Shown here one piece after another: positions 9,025 to 17,138 of a stretch of 64,000 nt of DNA; position 1 is the stretch's first letter; every line of letters begins with the position of its first letter. Source of the DNA: Dyadobacter bucti (lineage in GTDB: Bacteria; Bacteroidota; Bacteroidia; Cytophagales; Spirosomataceae); contig NZ_SWFP01000006.1 in NCBI RefSeq assembly GCF_005869225.1, forward strand, positions 310,001 to 374,000. The letters are read 5' to 3'. The notes under the pieces were generated by a model that saw only the letters and a program-made list of their open reading frames with translations, was not told the origin of the DNA and did not search any database. Made by a program: the position numbers and the translations under genes.

Positions 9025-9125
9025 GTCACATATGGTCAGGTTTGGTCATTGATAGTCAAGAATTGTTACAATTGAACATACATAACAATTCATGACCACA
9101 CATGACTGCAATGACTATATATGAC
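9025..9125. promoter_or_regulatory. Composite palindrome: four phased GTCA boxes facing four TGAC boxes
   Basis: GTCA occurs at 9025, 9035, 9045 and 9055, exactly 10 bases apart. Then come AATTGTTA (9061-9068) and its inverse TAACAATT (9083-9090). TGAC follows at 9093, 9103, 9112 and 9122. All pairs are symmetric about position 9075. One-turn phasing on both sides of a central dyad is what an oligomeric or cooperatively binding regulator would use. The same sequence in RNA could form a long interrupted hairpin. It lies between the phyH and Gfo/Idh/MocA genes and ends 37 bases before the latter. No known operator matches. Confidence 0.6.
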
Positions 9126-9162
9126 CTCCAGTATCATTTAAATATTTATCTAAACCACAGTT

Positions 9163-10368
9163 ATGCAAAAAATTGCCATGTTGGGCTCCGGATTTATCGG
9201 ACGTTTTTATGCTGAATCAATTCATGGCCAGCGTGGCCGGGACAGGGTAACCGCTATTTATGCCAGGAGAGAGGAAAGTGCAAAAAAATTTGCTGCCGAC
9301 TATGGCTGTGATTTTTGGTCGTCTGATATGGAAGAAGTTATCGCGCACCCTGATGTCAATATGGTGTGTATAGCGCTTCCTAATAATATTCACGAACAGG
9401 CAGTTTTGCTTTGCGCCAAACATAAGAAAGCGGTTGTATCGACAAAACCGCTGGGACGGAATGGAGAAGAGGCTTTGCGTATGCTGATGGCTGTCGAAGA
9501 AGCCGGGATTTTTGCGGGCTATCTTGAAGATCTTTGCTACACTCCGAAGTTTCTGAAATCTCTGGAAAGTGTAAAAAATGGATCTCTGGGCAGGATCATT
9601 TGGGCAAAATCGCGCGAAGCCCACCCCGGACCGCATAGTGAATGGTTTTGGGATATTGAACAGGCCGGCGGTGGCTGTATCTTAGATCTGGGTTGTCATT
9701 GTATTGAGATTTCCAGGAATTTTATAGGAAAGGATATCAAACCCGTCGAAGTAATGTGCTGGGCAGATACGCAGGTGAAGCCTATTGATGCTGAGGATCA
9801 TGCTATTGCATTAGTTAAATATGAAAACGGCGCGATCGGCCAGTTTGAGGTGAGCTGGACATTCCGCGGAGGTATGGATTTGCGCGATGAAGTGATGGGA
9901 ACCGAGGGTACGATCTGGATCAACAACTTTCTTCGGACCGGATTTGAAATGTTCACTACAGGCCAGAATGCAGATGGAAAAGGAGAAGACTATGTTGCGG
10001 AAAAGGCGGAAAGTAATACTGGCTGGCTCTTTCCAGTAGGTGATGAAGTCAATGATTTGGGCTATAATCATATGTTTACGGATATGTTTAATGCCGTTGA
10101 AAAAGGCGTAGAGCCAGCCGAGACATTTTATGATGGTTATGTTGTCAATGCTGTTATAGACGCAGCATACCGTTCTGCCAAATCGAAATTGTGGGAAAAG
10201 GTGGAGCTGCCTGTCTGGCGCGGACAGGAAGGATTAACTAAGCCATCTAATTATATTAATTACGATGAAAATCATTACCTGATCAAAAAGGAAATGACAC
10301 ATGACGGCAGGAATAAATTAATTTTGAAAGATAAAATAACCGGAAAGATCACTGAGCAGGATGTTTGA
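9163..10368 (+). CDS. Gfo/Idh/MocA family oxidoreductase
   Basis: This 401-residue NAD(P)-dependent dehydrogenase-like protein has a Rossmann fold with the canonical glycine loop (MLGSGFIGRFY) at residues 6-16. The usual EKP catalytic motif reads STKPLGRNG, so the lysine is kept. The C-terminal half carries the Gfo/Idh/MocA sheet domain with DLGCHCIEI. Members oxidise or epimerise sugars and cyclitols; the substrate is not predictable. It is one of four such proteins in the window. It lies downstream of a dioxygenase gene and a large palindromic control region, and the pair interrupts the mutY-ssb-gldE order. Confidence 0.85.
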   Translation: MQKIAMLGSGFIGRFYAESIHGQRGRDRVTAIYARREESAKKFAADYGCDFWSSDMEEVIAHPDVNMVCIALPNNIHEQAVLLCAKHKKAVVSTKPLGRNGEEALRMLMAVEEAGIFAGYLEDLCYTPKFLKSLESVKNGSLGRIIWAKSREAHPGPHSEWFWDIEQAGGGCILDLGCHCIEISRNFIGKDIKPVEVMCWADTQVKPIDAEDHAIALVKYENGAIGQFEVSWTFRGGMDLRDEVMGTEGTIWINNFLRTGFEMFTTGQNADGKGEDYVAEKAESNTGWLFPVGDEVNDLGYNHMFTDMFNAVEKGVEPAETFYDGYVVNAVIDAAYRSAKSKLWEKVELPVWRGQEGLTKPSNYINYDENHYLIKKEMTHDGRNKLILKDKITGKITEQDV

Positions 10369-10414
10369 TTATCTTTAACCTGCAACATTAAAATATATCC
10401 ACATTTAAGAAATC

Positions 10415-10891
10415 ATGGCAGGAAGTGTAAATAAGGTGATATTAATCGGCAACTTGGGAAGCGATCCTGAGGTAAGGTATCTTGAGAGTGGATCTGCGGT
10501 AGCGAAGTTCAATATTGCGACTACGGAATCATATACGAATAAAAGTGGTGAGAGAGTCGATAATACAGAGTGGCATCGTATTGAACTTTGGGAAGGACTG
10601 GCCAAGGTTGCTGAAAAATATCTAAAAAAAGGCAATCAGGTTTACATTGAAGGCCGTATCCGTACCGATAGCTGGACTGATAAAGAAGGCCAGCAGAGAA
10701 CTGGTGTCACAATCCGTGCAAACAGTATGACATTGCTCGGTGGGCCTGCAGGTTCTAATTCCGGCGGAGATAATAGCAATCAGGGATATTCACAGCCTTC
10801 TGCCCCCAGAGCAAATCAAGCACCAAGATCGTCGGATCCTATTCCGCCATCTATGGCATCGGGAAGTGATGACGACGATCTTCCGTTCTAA
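10415..10891 (+). CDS. ssb: Single-stranded DNA-binding protein
   Basis: SSB coats single-stranded DNA and recruits replication and repair proteins. The 158-residue protein has the OB fold (MAGSVNKVILIGNLGSDPEVRY, quoted in part) over about residues 1-110, a Gly/Ser/Asn/Gln-rich linker and the acidic tip DDDDLPF that binds partners. In Bacteroidota ssb normally lies between mutY and gldE, as it does here apart from the inserted pair. Confidence 0.96.
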   Translation: MAGSVNKVILIGNLGSDPEVRYLESGSAVAKFNIATTESYTNKSGERVDNTEWHRIELWEGLAKVAEKYLKKGNQVYIEGRIRTDSWTDKEGQQRTGVTIRANSMTLLGGPAGSNSGGDNSNQGYSQPSAPRANQAPRSSDPIPPSMASGSDDDDLPF

Positions 10892-10914
10892 ATCCTGACT
10901 AATCAGAAGAAAGG

Positions 10915-10977
10915 TTCTGGCCAAAAGAATATTTATTTTACGGGCTTCCGTGGAATTGAATATTATTTTGGCCAGAA
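10915..10977. terminator. Long hairpin between ssb and gldE
   Basis: TTCTGGCCAAAAGAATATT (10915-10933) pairs with AATATTATTTTGGCCAGAA (10959-10977) with one mismatch. A smaller ACGG/CCGT hairpin sits in the loop. A 19-bp arm is longer than usual for a terminator and no T tract follows, so it may be an mRNA-processing structure, a weak terminator, or a remnant of a small inverted-repeat element. Confidence 0.5.
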
Positions 10978-11028
10978 TCGTTACATTTAACTTATTGAAA
11001 TCACTGTAACAACGTTTTCTGATTTTTC

Positions 11029-12345
11029 GTGAAAGAAACAAAAGATAGCGATGATCCTCTTGCCCGAAAGCGTACGGGGATCCTCGTTTCCCCAAAAAGT
11101 ACGCAATCGATTTTTGCAGGAGTCCTCGTACCTATTGATTTTATAGCTACCTACGAATTCATTTTTGTAATTTTTCTCTTTCTGATCTCCCTTTTTTTAT
11201 CTGGAATCCGTGCCGCGTATGCTGCTTCCGGTGCGATGGAAAATCCCTGGGAACGCAAAAGTGACTCGGACAGTCAGGTTCCAACCAGAATTCAGCAACT
11301 TGCCCTCTCTTTAATTCAACGCGCAATAACATTGTTTGCTTTGCTTTTGGCTGCAAGACTGGCCTGGATGCAAACGCAATCGATGGATAATGAGCTTTTT
11401 CAGTGGATATTGCTCGTTTTCCTGGCAACCTGGGTGTGGTTCGATGCAATCGTGAGGTACAACAGTGCCCGGAAAGCCAACGATTTTATCCCCAAAATTG
11501 CGGGTTTTACATCACTGCTGATCAAAATATGCCAGCCCCTTACCCAGCCGATCATGAAGCTGGGCTACTCATTCGGAGTCCTTACGCCGGAAGGTGCTGA
11601 GATCACGACTGAAAGGCTGGAGGCAAAATCGGAAAGTGAAGAAGAAACTGATCTTTTGAGAGGATTGGCTAATTTCCGACAGACGAACGCGCGGAAGGCG
11701 ATGCAGGCCAGGCTGCACATTACGGCTTTTGATATCGAGCTCAACTTTCATGAACTCATGGATAAAATCAACAAGTCGGGATATTCGCGGGTGCCGGTTT
11801 TTCGGGATGATCTGGACCATATCGAAGGTATATTGAATGTCAAGGACTTGCTGCCGCATATTCACCTGGACGAACATTTTAATTGGCAGAAGCTATTGAG
11901 GCCCGTGTATTTTATACCCGAAAGCAAACGTCTGGATGATCTGATGAAAGATTTTCAGAACCGGCGGGTGCACATGGCTATTGTCGTTGATGAATATGGG
12001 GGTACGAGCGGTCTCATTACACTGGAAGATATTATTGAAGAAATATTCGGGGATATTAACGACGAATACGATGAAGACGATGAAGTAAATTACACGCAGG
12101 TTGACGAAAATACTTACGTTTTTGAAGGGAAAGTCTTGATTAATGATTTGTGCCGCATACTAAACCTGGAAACAGATTATTTTGATGATATCCGAGGTAA
12201 TAGTGAGTCACTAGCCGGATTATTACTGGAATTATTTTCAAGGTTACCTAGAACCGGCGAACTGGCAACTCACAGGGCCATTACCTTCAAAGTACAATCC
12301 GCGGATAAGAAGAGGATTAAGAAGGTTAGGGTTTTGGTAGCATAG
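11029..12345 (+). CDS. gldE: GldE-like gliding motility protein, CBS-domain/CorC-HlyC family
   Basis: This is a 438-residue membrane protein with an N-terminal DUF21-like region of hydrophobic segments (about residues 40-60, 92-110 and 122-140), a CBS-domain pair (about 230-350, including VDEYGGTSGLITLEDI) and a C-terminal CorC/HlyC domain. GldE is needed, with GldD, for T9SS-dependent gliding in Flavobacterium. The call rests on this architecture and on the position directly downstream of ssb, the usual place of gldE. The start is a GTG; no in-frame ATG is better placed. gldD, often next, is absent here. Confidence 0.82.
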   Translation: MKETKDSDDPLARKRTGILVSPKSTQSIFAGVLVPIDFIATYEFIFVIFLFLISLFLSGIRAAYAASGAMENPWERKSDSDSQVPTRIQQLALSLIQRAITLFALLLAARLAWMQTQSMDNELFQWILLVFLATWVWFDAIVRYNSARKANDFIPKIAGFTSLLIKICQPLTQPIMKLGYSFGVLTPEGAEITTERLEAKSESEEETDLLRGLANFRQTNARKAMQARLHITAFDIELNFHELMDKINKSGYSRVPVFRDDLDHIEGILNVKDLLPHIHLDEHFNWQKLLRPVYFIPESKRLDDLMKDFQNRRVHMAIVVDEYGGTSGLITLEDIIEEIFGDINDEYDEDDEVNYTQVDENTYVFEGKVLINDLCRILNLETDYFDDIRGNSESLAGLLLELFSRLPRTGELATHRAITFKVQSADKKRIKKVRVLVA

Positions 12346-12435
12346 ACTTCGGCTGTCGGCAATCAGCTGTTAACACTCCAAAAGCTGACAACCGATGGCC
12401 GGCCGCTGGCTGCCGCTAAAAAGTTTTTTTAGCGG
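12346..12435. repeat. Intergenic GCTGTCGGC-type repeat and hairpin
   Basis: Directly after gldE, the sequence CTTCGGCTGTCGGC followed by short CAGCTG/GCTGAC and CCGATGGCC motifs belongs to a degenerate repeat family also present at 13992-14132 and 59504-59540. It ends in a hairpin, CCGCTAAAAA/TTTTTAGCGG (12413-12435), that probably terminates gldE transcription. Confidence 0.5.
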
Positions 12436-12473
12436 AAAAGTGCAAGTAATTTTATTTACTCCAAACTTCTCCT

Positions 12474-12481
12474 TAATTTTG
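12474..12481 (+). promoter_or_regulatory. Bacteroidota -7 box for guaB (TAATTTTG)
   Basis: TAATTTTG matches TAnnTTTG exactly and lies 28 bases before the guaB ATG. The -33 region is AT-rich without a clear TTG. Confidence 0.5.
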
Positions 12482-12509
12482 CCCGGCAAATAACAATAGT
12501 TTATTTGCT

Positions 12510-13985
12510 ATGAGCACAGACCCATCCAAAGTCCTCTTCGAGGCACTCACTTACGACGACGTTCTTCTAATACCTGGCTATTCAGAAATTCTGCCTCGCA
12601 ATACTACAACAAAAACCAAGCTGACAAGAAACATTGAATTAAACATTCCTCTTGTTTCTGCTGCTATGGATACGGTTACTGAATTCGAGCTTGCCATTGC
12701 TATGGCGCAAGAGGGAGGGATCGGAATTATTCATAAAAATATGAGCCTTGAAGCTCAGGCTGAGCAGGTTAGAAAGGTAAAGCGTTCGGAAAGCGGCATG
12801 ATCCTCGATCCGATTACCCTCTCTGACACAGCTACCCTGGGCGATGCGCATCAGATTATGCGTGAATTCAAAATCGGTGGCATCCCTGTTATCGATGGGA
12901 ACCATAAGTTAATTGGTATCCTGACCAACCGTGATCTTCGTTTCGAGCGTGAAATGGGGAAGCCGGTGACAGAAATCATGACAAAGGACAAACTGGTCAC
13001 AGCATCGGACGGATTGTCGCTTGATGATGCTGAGAAAATCCTTCAGGAATACAAAATTGAAAAACTTCCAATTGTAGATTCTGAGTACCGCCTTACCGGA
13101 TTGATAACCTACAAGGACATTTTGAAACGCAAGTCACACCCCAATGCTTGTAAAGATGAATACGGAAGGCTACGTGTCGGTGCAGCTGTCGGAGTAACTG
13201 CTGACTTGCTAAAACGCGTTGAGGCTTTGGTAAAAGCTGGCGTGGATGTAATTAGTTTGGATACCGCTCACGGACATTCTATGGGTGTTATCGAAGCCTT
13301 GAAATCTGTGAAAAAACATTTCCCAAAACTGGATGTAATTGCCGGTAATATAGCAACTGGAGAAGCTGCAAAAGCGTTGGCCGAAGCTGGCGCGGATGCA
13401 GTAAAAGTAGGTGTTGGGCCGGGAAGTATTTGTACCACACGTATCATTGCGGGTATCGGTGTTCCGCAGCTTACCGCAGTAATGTGGGCCGCAGAAGCAT
13501 TGAAAGGAACGGATGTACCCGTAATTGCTGATGGTGGGATCCGTTTTTCAGGTGACATGACCAAAGCATTAGCCGGAGGTGCAAGTACCATCATGATCGG
13601 CTCTATGCTGGCTGGAAGCGACGAAGCTCCTGGGGAAATAGTAATCTATGAAGGCCGGAAATTCAAGGCATACCGTGGGATGGGATCAGTTGAAGCTATG
13701 GAGGACGGATCCAAAGACCGTTATTTTCAGGATGCGGAAGATGATGTGAAGAAGCTGGTTCCTGAGGGAATTGTTGGCCGGGTGCCTTTTAAAGGAAAGG
13801 TAGCAGAAATCGTATATCAGATGGTCGGTGGATTGAAAGCTGGAATGGGTTATTGTGGAGCGGGCGATATTGCATCTCTGCAAAAAGCACAGTTTGTGAA
13901 AATAACTTCCGCTGGTGTACGTGAAAGTCATCCACATGACATTATGATTCAGAAGGAAGCACCGAATTATTCGTCGAAATCCTGA
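12510..13985 (+). CDS. guaB: IMP dehydrogenase
   Basis: GuaB oxidises IMP to XMP with NAD+, the committed step of GMP synthesis. The 491-residue protein has the TIM-barrel core interrupted by two CBS domains (about residues 95-210). The catalytic cysteine loop GPGSICTTRI is near 307, and GMGSVEAM and the flap region lie near 390-410. Length and motifs are typical. It stands alone as a transcription unit between a -7 box and a strong terminator. Confidence 0.97.
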   Translation: MSTDPSKVLFEALTYDDVLLIPGYSEILPRNTTTKTKLTRNIELNIPLVSAAMDTVTEFELAIAMAQEGGIGIIHKNMSLEAQAEQVRKVKRSESGMILDPITLSDTATLGDAHQIMREFKIGGIPVIDGNHKLIGILTNRDLRFEREMGKPVTEIMTKDKLVTASDGLSLDDAEKILQEYKIEKLPIVDSEYRLTGLITYKDILKRKSHPNACKDEYGRLRVGAAVGVTADLLKRVEALVKAGVDVISLDTAHGHSMGVIEALKSVKKHFPKLDVIAGNIATGEAAKALAEAGADAVKVGVGPGSICTTRIIAGIGVPQLTAVMWAAEALKGTDVPVIADGGIRFSGDMTKALAGGASTIMIGSMLAGSDEAPGEIVIYEGRKFKAYRGMGSVEAMEDGSKDRYFQDAEDDVKKLVPEGIVGRVPFKGKVAEIVYQMVGGLKAGMGYCGAGDIASLQKAQFVKITSAGVRESHPHDIMIQKEAPNYSSKS

Positions 13986-13991
13986 TTTTGA

Positions 13992-14132
13992 GGGCAGTCG
14001 GCTTTCTGCTGTCAGCTATCGGCTTTTGTAAATATCATATAAATAGAGATGCCCTCAACTTTATCGGTTAAGGGCATTTCTGTTTTTAATCAAATAAAAA
14101 TCTATGAGCCGAAAGCTGATCGCCGACTGGCC
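13992..14132. repeat. Inverted pair of GGC-GTCGGC repeats flanking the guaB terminator
   Basis: GGGCAGTCGGCTTTCTGC plus the following GTCAGCTATCGGC (13992-14027) faces a degenerate reverse complement (14106-14132, GAGCCGAAAGCTGATCGCC and on). The two arms enclose the guaB terminator, so the whole looks like a 140-bp composite inverted repeat of the REP/BIME type. Confidence 0.55.
14049..14087 (+). terminator. guaB terminator
   Basis: ATGCCCTCAAC (14049-14059) and GTTAAGGGCAT (14067-14077) form a stem with one mismatch around a 7-base loop, followed by a T-rich tail (14077-14087). It is 64 bases after the guaB stop. Confidence 0.8.
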
Positions 14133-14140
14133 AAAGCCAT

Positions 14141-14797
14141 TTAAGCTGCCGAAGGCTTCGCGAAACGACTTTTCAGATATTGAAAAATCATTGGTAAGAT
14201 TGAAAAGCCTATTATTCCGAAAATAACGAGTTCGAAGTTCTTTTTTACAATTTCCATATTACCGAAAAAGAAACCCAAAAGAGTAAGGGAAGGGACCCAA
14301 AGTAGCGCGCCAATCACGCAAAAAACGATATATTTTGAATAATTCATACTTCCTGCGCCTGCTACAAAAGGAGCAACGGTTCTCACGATCGGAATAAAAC
14401 GGGCCATAATTACGGTGCTTCCGCCATGTTTGGCATAGAAAGCTTCGGTTTTCTCCAGATACTCTCTTTTCAAAAACAGTATACGTTCCCTTTTTCTGAT
14501 CTCTCCACCAAATTTTTTACCCATAAAATAATTGACATTATCGCCCATGAGCGCTGCAATTATTAATATAAGAATGATAAGCCACACATTCAGCCCAGTG
14601 CCTTCATTAGCTGCAATGGCCCCAGCGGCAAATAGCAATGAGTCCCCGGGGAGCAGAGGCATAATTACCAATCCGGTTTCTGTGAACACGATCAGAAACA
14701 GGATCACATAGGTAAGGGTGCCATACTGTTCAACGATGTTGAAAAGATGTTTGTCAAGATGAAGGAAGAAATCAATGAACTGCGTTAAAAATTCCAT
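14141..14797 (-). CDS. DedA family membrane protein
   Basis: This is a 218-residue polytopic inner-membrane protein of the DedA/VTT (SNARE-associated) family. Hydrophobic segments lie at about residues 27-45, 70-88, 155-175 and 185-205. The family motifs PLLPGDSLLFAAG near residue 48 and ARFIPIVRTVAPFVAG near 132 are present, including the arginines needed for function in E. coli YqjA. Members move lipid carriers such as undecaprenyl phosphate across the membrane or support pH and proton-motive-force homeostasis; the exact role here is not determinable. Confidence 0.9.
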   Translation of the reverse strand: MEFLTQFIDFFLHLDKHLFNIVEQYGTLTYVILFLIVFTETGLVIMPLLPGDSLLFAAGAIAANEGTGLNVWLIILILIIAALMGDNVNYFMGKKFGGEIRKRERILFLKREYLEKTEAFYAKHGGSTVIMARFIPIVRTVAPFVAGAGSMNYSKYIVFCVIGALLWVPSLTLLGFFFGNMEIVKKNFELVIFGIIGFSILPMIFQYLKSRFAKPSAA

Positions 14798-14837
14798 AGC
14801 TAATTTTAGAGTTTACCGATGTGTATGATATGAAGTA

Positions 14838-15632
14838 CTATTTGGAATCTATCTTCCACTTTTGTTTTGTTTTGGCATTCAGGAAGTGATTAAATGTGTC
14901 TCCCCGAAGTCCCAAACGGATTGTTTCCAGTGGTATCAACTCGCTGGGGGATATGTTTCCCAGATTGACATTAGCACCGAGCAGTTTGACGAACCACACT
15001 TGCTGAGATTTTTGGGGCGCTTCCCAGAGCATATCTTCAAAAGCGATTTCCGTCAATATTTCTTCAACAAGTCCCTGGCGAACTTCACCACTCGCCCTGA
15101 ACAACCCGACATTGCCTGATTCCCTTGCTTCTCCAATCACCTTCCAGGCGCCGGCCTGCAATTCAGATTTGATCAGCTGGATCCATTTATAGGGAGGGAT
15201 TATTTTATTCTCATCTTTTGAGCCAACTTCGGACAGGACGGTGACCTGCTTGGAAAGCGTATGGATATATTCACATTTTACATCCTGGGCCATTTCTATC
15301 GATCCGTCCGAAACCTCGGCATATTTCAGATCGTATTTGTCAAGAAGCTTACGGTAGTCGTCAAACTGGTTTCTGACCACAAATGCCTCAAACAAAGTTC
15401 CGCCAAAATAGACGGGAATGTTGGCATTTTTGTAAACAGCGAGCTTTTCGTTAAGGTTCGGACTGACGAAGGAAGTGGCCCAGCCAAGCTTTACGATATC
15501 AATATATGGTGAGGATGTGGAAAGCATATCTTCAGTTTCCCTGACACTTAGCCCTTTATCCATCACCATAGTAATCCCTTTTTCTCTGGGCTTTTCGGAA
15601 CGGTTAGGAACTTGCGATAACGTAAAATTCAT
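14838..15632 (-). CDS. Phosphosulfolactate synthase-like protein (ComA family)
   Basis: This TIM-barrel protein (264 residues from the chosen start) belongs to the ComA family, which adds sulfite to phosphoenolpyruvate to give phosphosulfolactate, first step of coenzyme M synthesis in archaea. Motifs such as VMDKGLS, KLGWATSF and YFGGTLFEAF are visible. Many Bacteroidota carry this homologue without coenzyme M, so its product may feed another sulfonate; the role is unproven. The frame is open to a TTG at 15680, but that stretch contains an exact -7 promoter box at 15669-15676, so the ATG at 15632 is the likely start. Confidence 0.82.
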   Translation of the reverse strand: MNFTLSQVPNRSEKPREKGITMVMDKGLSVRETEDMLSTSSPYIDIVKLGWATSFVSPNLNEKLAVYKNANIPVYFGGTLFEAFVVRNQFDDYRKLLDKYDLKYAEVSDGSIEMAQDVKCEYIHTLSKQVTVLSEVGSKDENKIIPPYKWIQLIKSELQAGAWKVIGEARESGNVGLFRASGEVRQGLVEEILTEIAFEDMLWEAPQKSQQVWFVKLLGANVNLGNISPSELIPLETIRLGLRGDTFNHFLNAKTKQKWKIDSK

Positions 15633-15668
15633 ATATGGGTATGCATTTATCTCTTGCAAAAACTCTGG

Positions 15669-15676
15669 CAAAGGTA
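15669..15676 (-). promoter_or_regulatory. Bacteroidota -7 box for the ComA-like gene (TACCTTTG)
   Basis: The octamer TACCTTTG on the minus strand is an exact TAnnTTTG match, 36 bases before the ATG at 15632, with an ATTG about 21 bases further upstream. It decides against the longer TTG start, which would begin inside the promoter. Confidence 0.6.
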
Positions 15677-15750
15677 GCAATTACCTTTGATACGCAGCAA
15701 TAAAATCCATGTGAAAGACACTTATTAGGATTTTTTTCTATGATAATTAC

Positions 15751-15766
15751 TATTTTTAGAAAAATA
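15751..15766. other. AT-rich palindrome upstream of the thioesterase
   Basis: TATTTTT and AAAAATA form 7-bp arms around AG, 31 bases before the thioesterase ATG and between two divergent genes. It could be an operator half-site pair; no known motif matches. Confidence 0.3.
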
Positions 15767-15796
15767 CTTTTATAATCTTAAAGTAGTCACTTTTGA

Positions 15797-16279
15797 ATGG
15801 TTGAGTCTGTAAAAGCACAGTTTCCGCGGGATAACATCCGGCTTGTTTTTCTGAAATCCCTTATCGGCAAACATCTGGGTGAAAGTATTTCTCCGGTGGG
15901 GAACTGGCTAAATGGCAAACTTCTGGATATTCGGGAAGGAAGTATGCGGGTCCAGTTTATTGTTCGCAAAGATATGTGCAATCCGATGGGTGTTTTGCAC
16001 GGAGGGATTGCCGCAACTATTTTGGATGACGTGCTTGGGACAATAGTGTATGCGCTGGGTCGGGACTTTGCCTATACTTCTGTGAACCTGAATTGTGATT
16101 TTCTGAACCCGGCTCAGCTGGGAGAAGTCATTGTTGCCGAGGGAACAGTCATCCGGGCGGGCAAAAACGTCATCCATGTTGAAGGGAAAATAATTGACAA
16201 TACAGGCCGGATTATTGCAAAGTGCGCCAGTAATCTTATTCAAACGAGTCTGAAAATACCCGCCGACCCAAAATTCTGA
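15797..16279 (+). CDS. PaaI-family hotdog thioesterase
   Basis: This is a 160-residue single hotdog-domain protein of the PaaI/acyl-CoA thioesterase type. The active-site HGG motif is visible in GVLHGGIAATILDDV at about residue 71, followed by TSVNLNCDFLNPA, the typical strand pair. Such enzymes hydrolyse acyl- or aryl-CoA esters in the cytoplasm; the acyl group is unknown. The gene is divergent from the ComA-like gene and 25 bases upstream of mazG. Confidence 0.85.
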   Translation: MVESVKAQFPRDNIRLVFLKSLIGKHLGESISPVGNWLNGKLLDIREGSMRVQFIVRKDMCNPMGVLHGGIAATILDDVLGTIVYALGRDFAYTSVNLNCDFLNPAQLGEVIVAEGTVIRAGKNVIHVEGKIIDNTGRIIAKCASNLIQTSLKIPADPKF

Positions 16280-16292
16280 TCTTTGTAAGTTT

Positions 16293-16300
16293 TACCTTTG
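16293..16300 (+). promoter_or_regulatory. -7 box only 4 bases before the mazG ATG (TACCTTTG)
   Basis: An exact TAnnTTTG match ends four bases before the mazG start codon, so transcription from it would begin at or just past the ATG. Either the mRNA is leaderless or translation uses the later ATG at 16353. No good -33 TTG is present, which lowers confidence. Confidence 0.4.
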
Positions 16301-16304
16301 CCAA

Positions 16305-17138
16305 ATGGAGAAGACATTTAACGACCTGCCTCAGAGTCGCCAGGAGCAACTTATGGCTTTCGATCGCTTGCTGACGATCATGGACGAACTCAGAGAACAA
16401 TGCCCCTGGGACAGAAAACAAACCATTGAAAGTTTGAGACATCTGACGATTGAAGAAACCTACGAGTTGTCTGATGCGATCATGGAAAATGATCTGCCCG
16501 AAATAAAAAAGGAACTCGGGGACATCTTGTTACATATTGTGTTTTATGCTAAAATAGCGTCTGAGAATAGGGAAGACGACTCTTTACGTTTTGATATCAA
16601 AGACGTTTTGAACGGTATTTGTGAAAAGCTCATTTCACGTCATCCGCATATTTATGGCGACGTTGTAGCGGATACGGAAGAAGCAGTCAAGCAAAACTGG
16701 GAAAGGTTGAAACTGAAAGAAGGGAATAGGTCCGTTTTGTCTGGTGTACCAGCCTCCTTACCTGCATTGGTAAAGGCAATGCGCATTCAAGAAAAGGCAC
16801 AGGGAGCCGGGTTTGACTGGGATGAAAAAGAACAAGTTTGGGAGAAAGTACAGGAAGAGCTCGCAGAGTTTAAGGCGAATTTCAATATTGAAACCGAACA
16901 GGTAATAGACCAGAAGGAAGCAGAGGGCGAGTTTGGGGATTTGTTGTTCTCCCTTGTTAACTATTCCAGATTTGTTGACATCAATCCTGAAACAGCTTTA
17001 GAAAGGACGAACAAGAAATTCATCCGCCGTTTTCAATATCTCGAAGAAGCATCCAAAGCAGACGGGAAAATGTTATCAGATATGACGCTGAGCGAAATGG
17101 ATAAATACTGGAATAAGGCCAAAGAACTGGGAGTTTGA
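16305..17138 (+). CDS. mazG: Nucleoside triphosphate pyrophosphohydrolase (MazG)
   Basis: MazG hydrolyses (d)NTPs to the monophosphate and pyrophosphate, cleaning the nucleotide pool. The 277-residue protein has the tandem MazG architecture: an N-terminal domain with EETYELSDAI and ELGDILLHI (about residues 50-75) and a C-terminal domain with EGEFGDLLFSLVNYSRF (about 205-222). The metal-binding E-x-x-E/D residues are kept in both. The ATG at 16305 is four bases after a -7 box, so a shorter form from the methionine in LMAFDRLL (16353) is possible; it would still keep both catalytic domains. Confidence 0.93.
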   Translation: MEKTFNDLPQSRQEQLMAFDRLLTIMDELREQCPWDRKQTIESLRHLTIEETYELSDAIMENDLPEIKKELGDILLHIVFYAKIASENREDDSLRFDIKDVLNGICEKLISRHPHIYGDVVADTEEAVKQNWERLKLKEGNRSVLSGVPASLPALVKAMRIQEKAQGAGFDWDEKEQVWEKVQEELAEFKANFNIETEQVIDQKEAEGEFGDLLFSLVNYSRFVDINPETALERTNKKFIRRFQYLEEASKADGKMLSDMTLSEMDKYWNKAKELGV

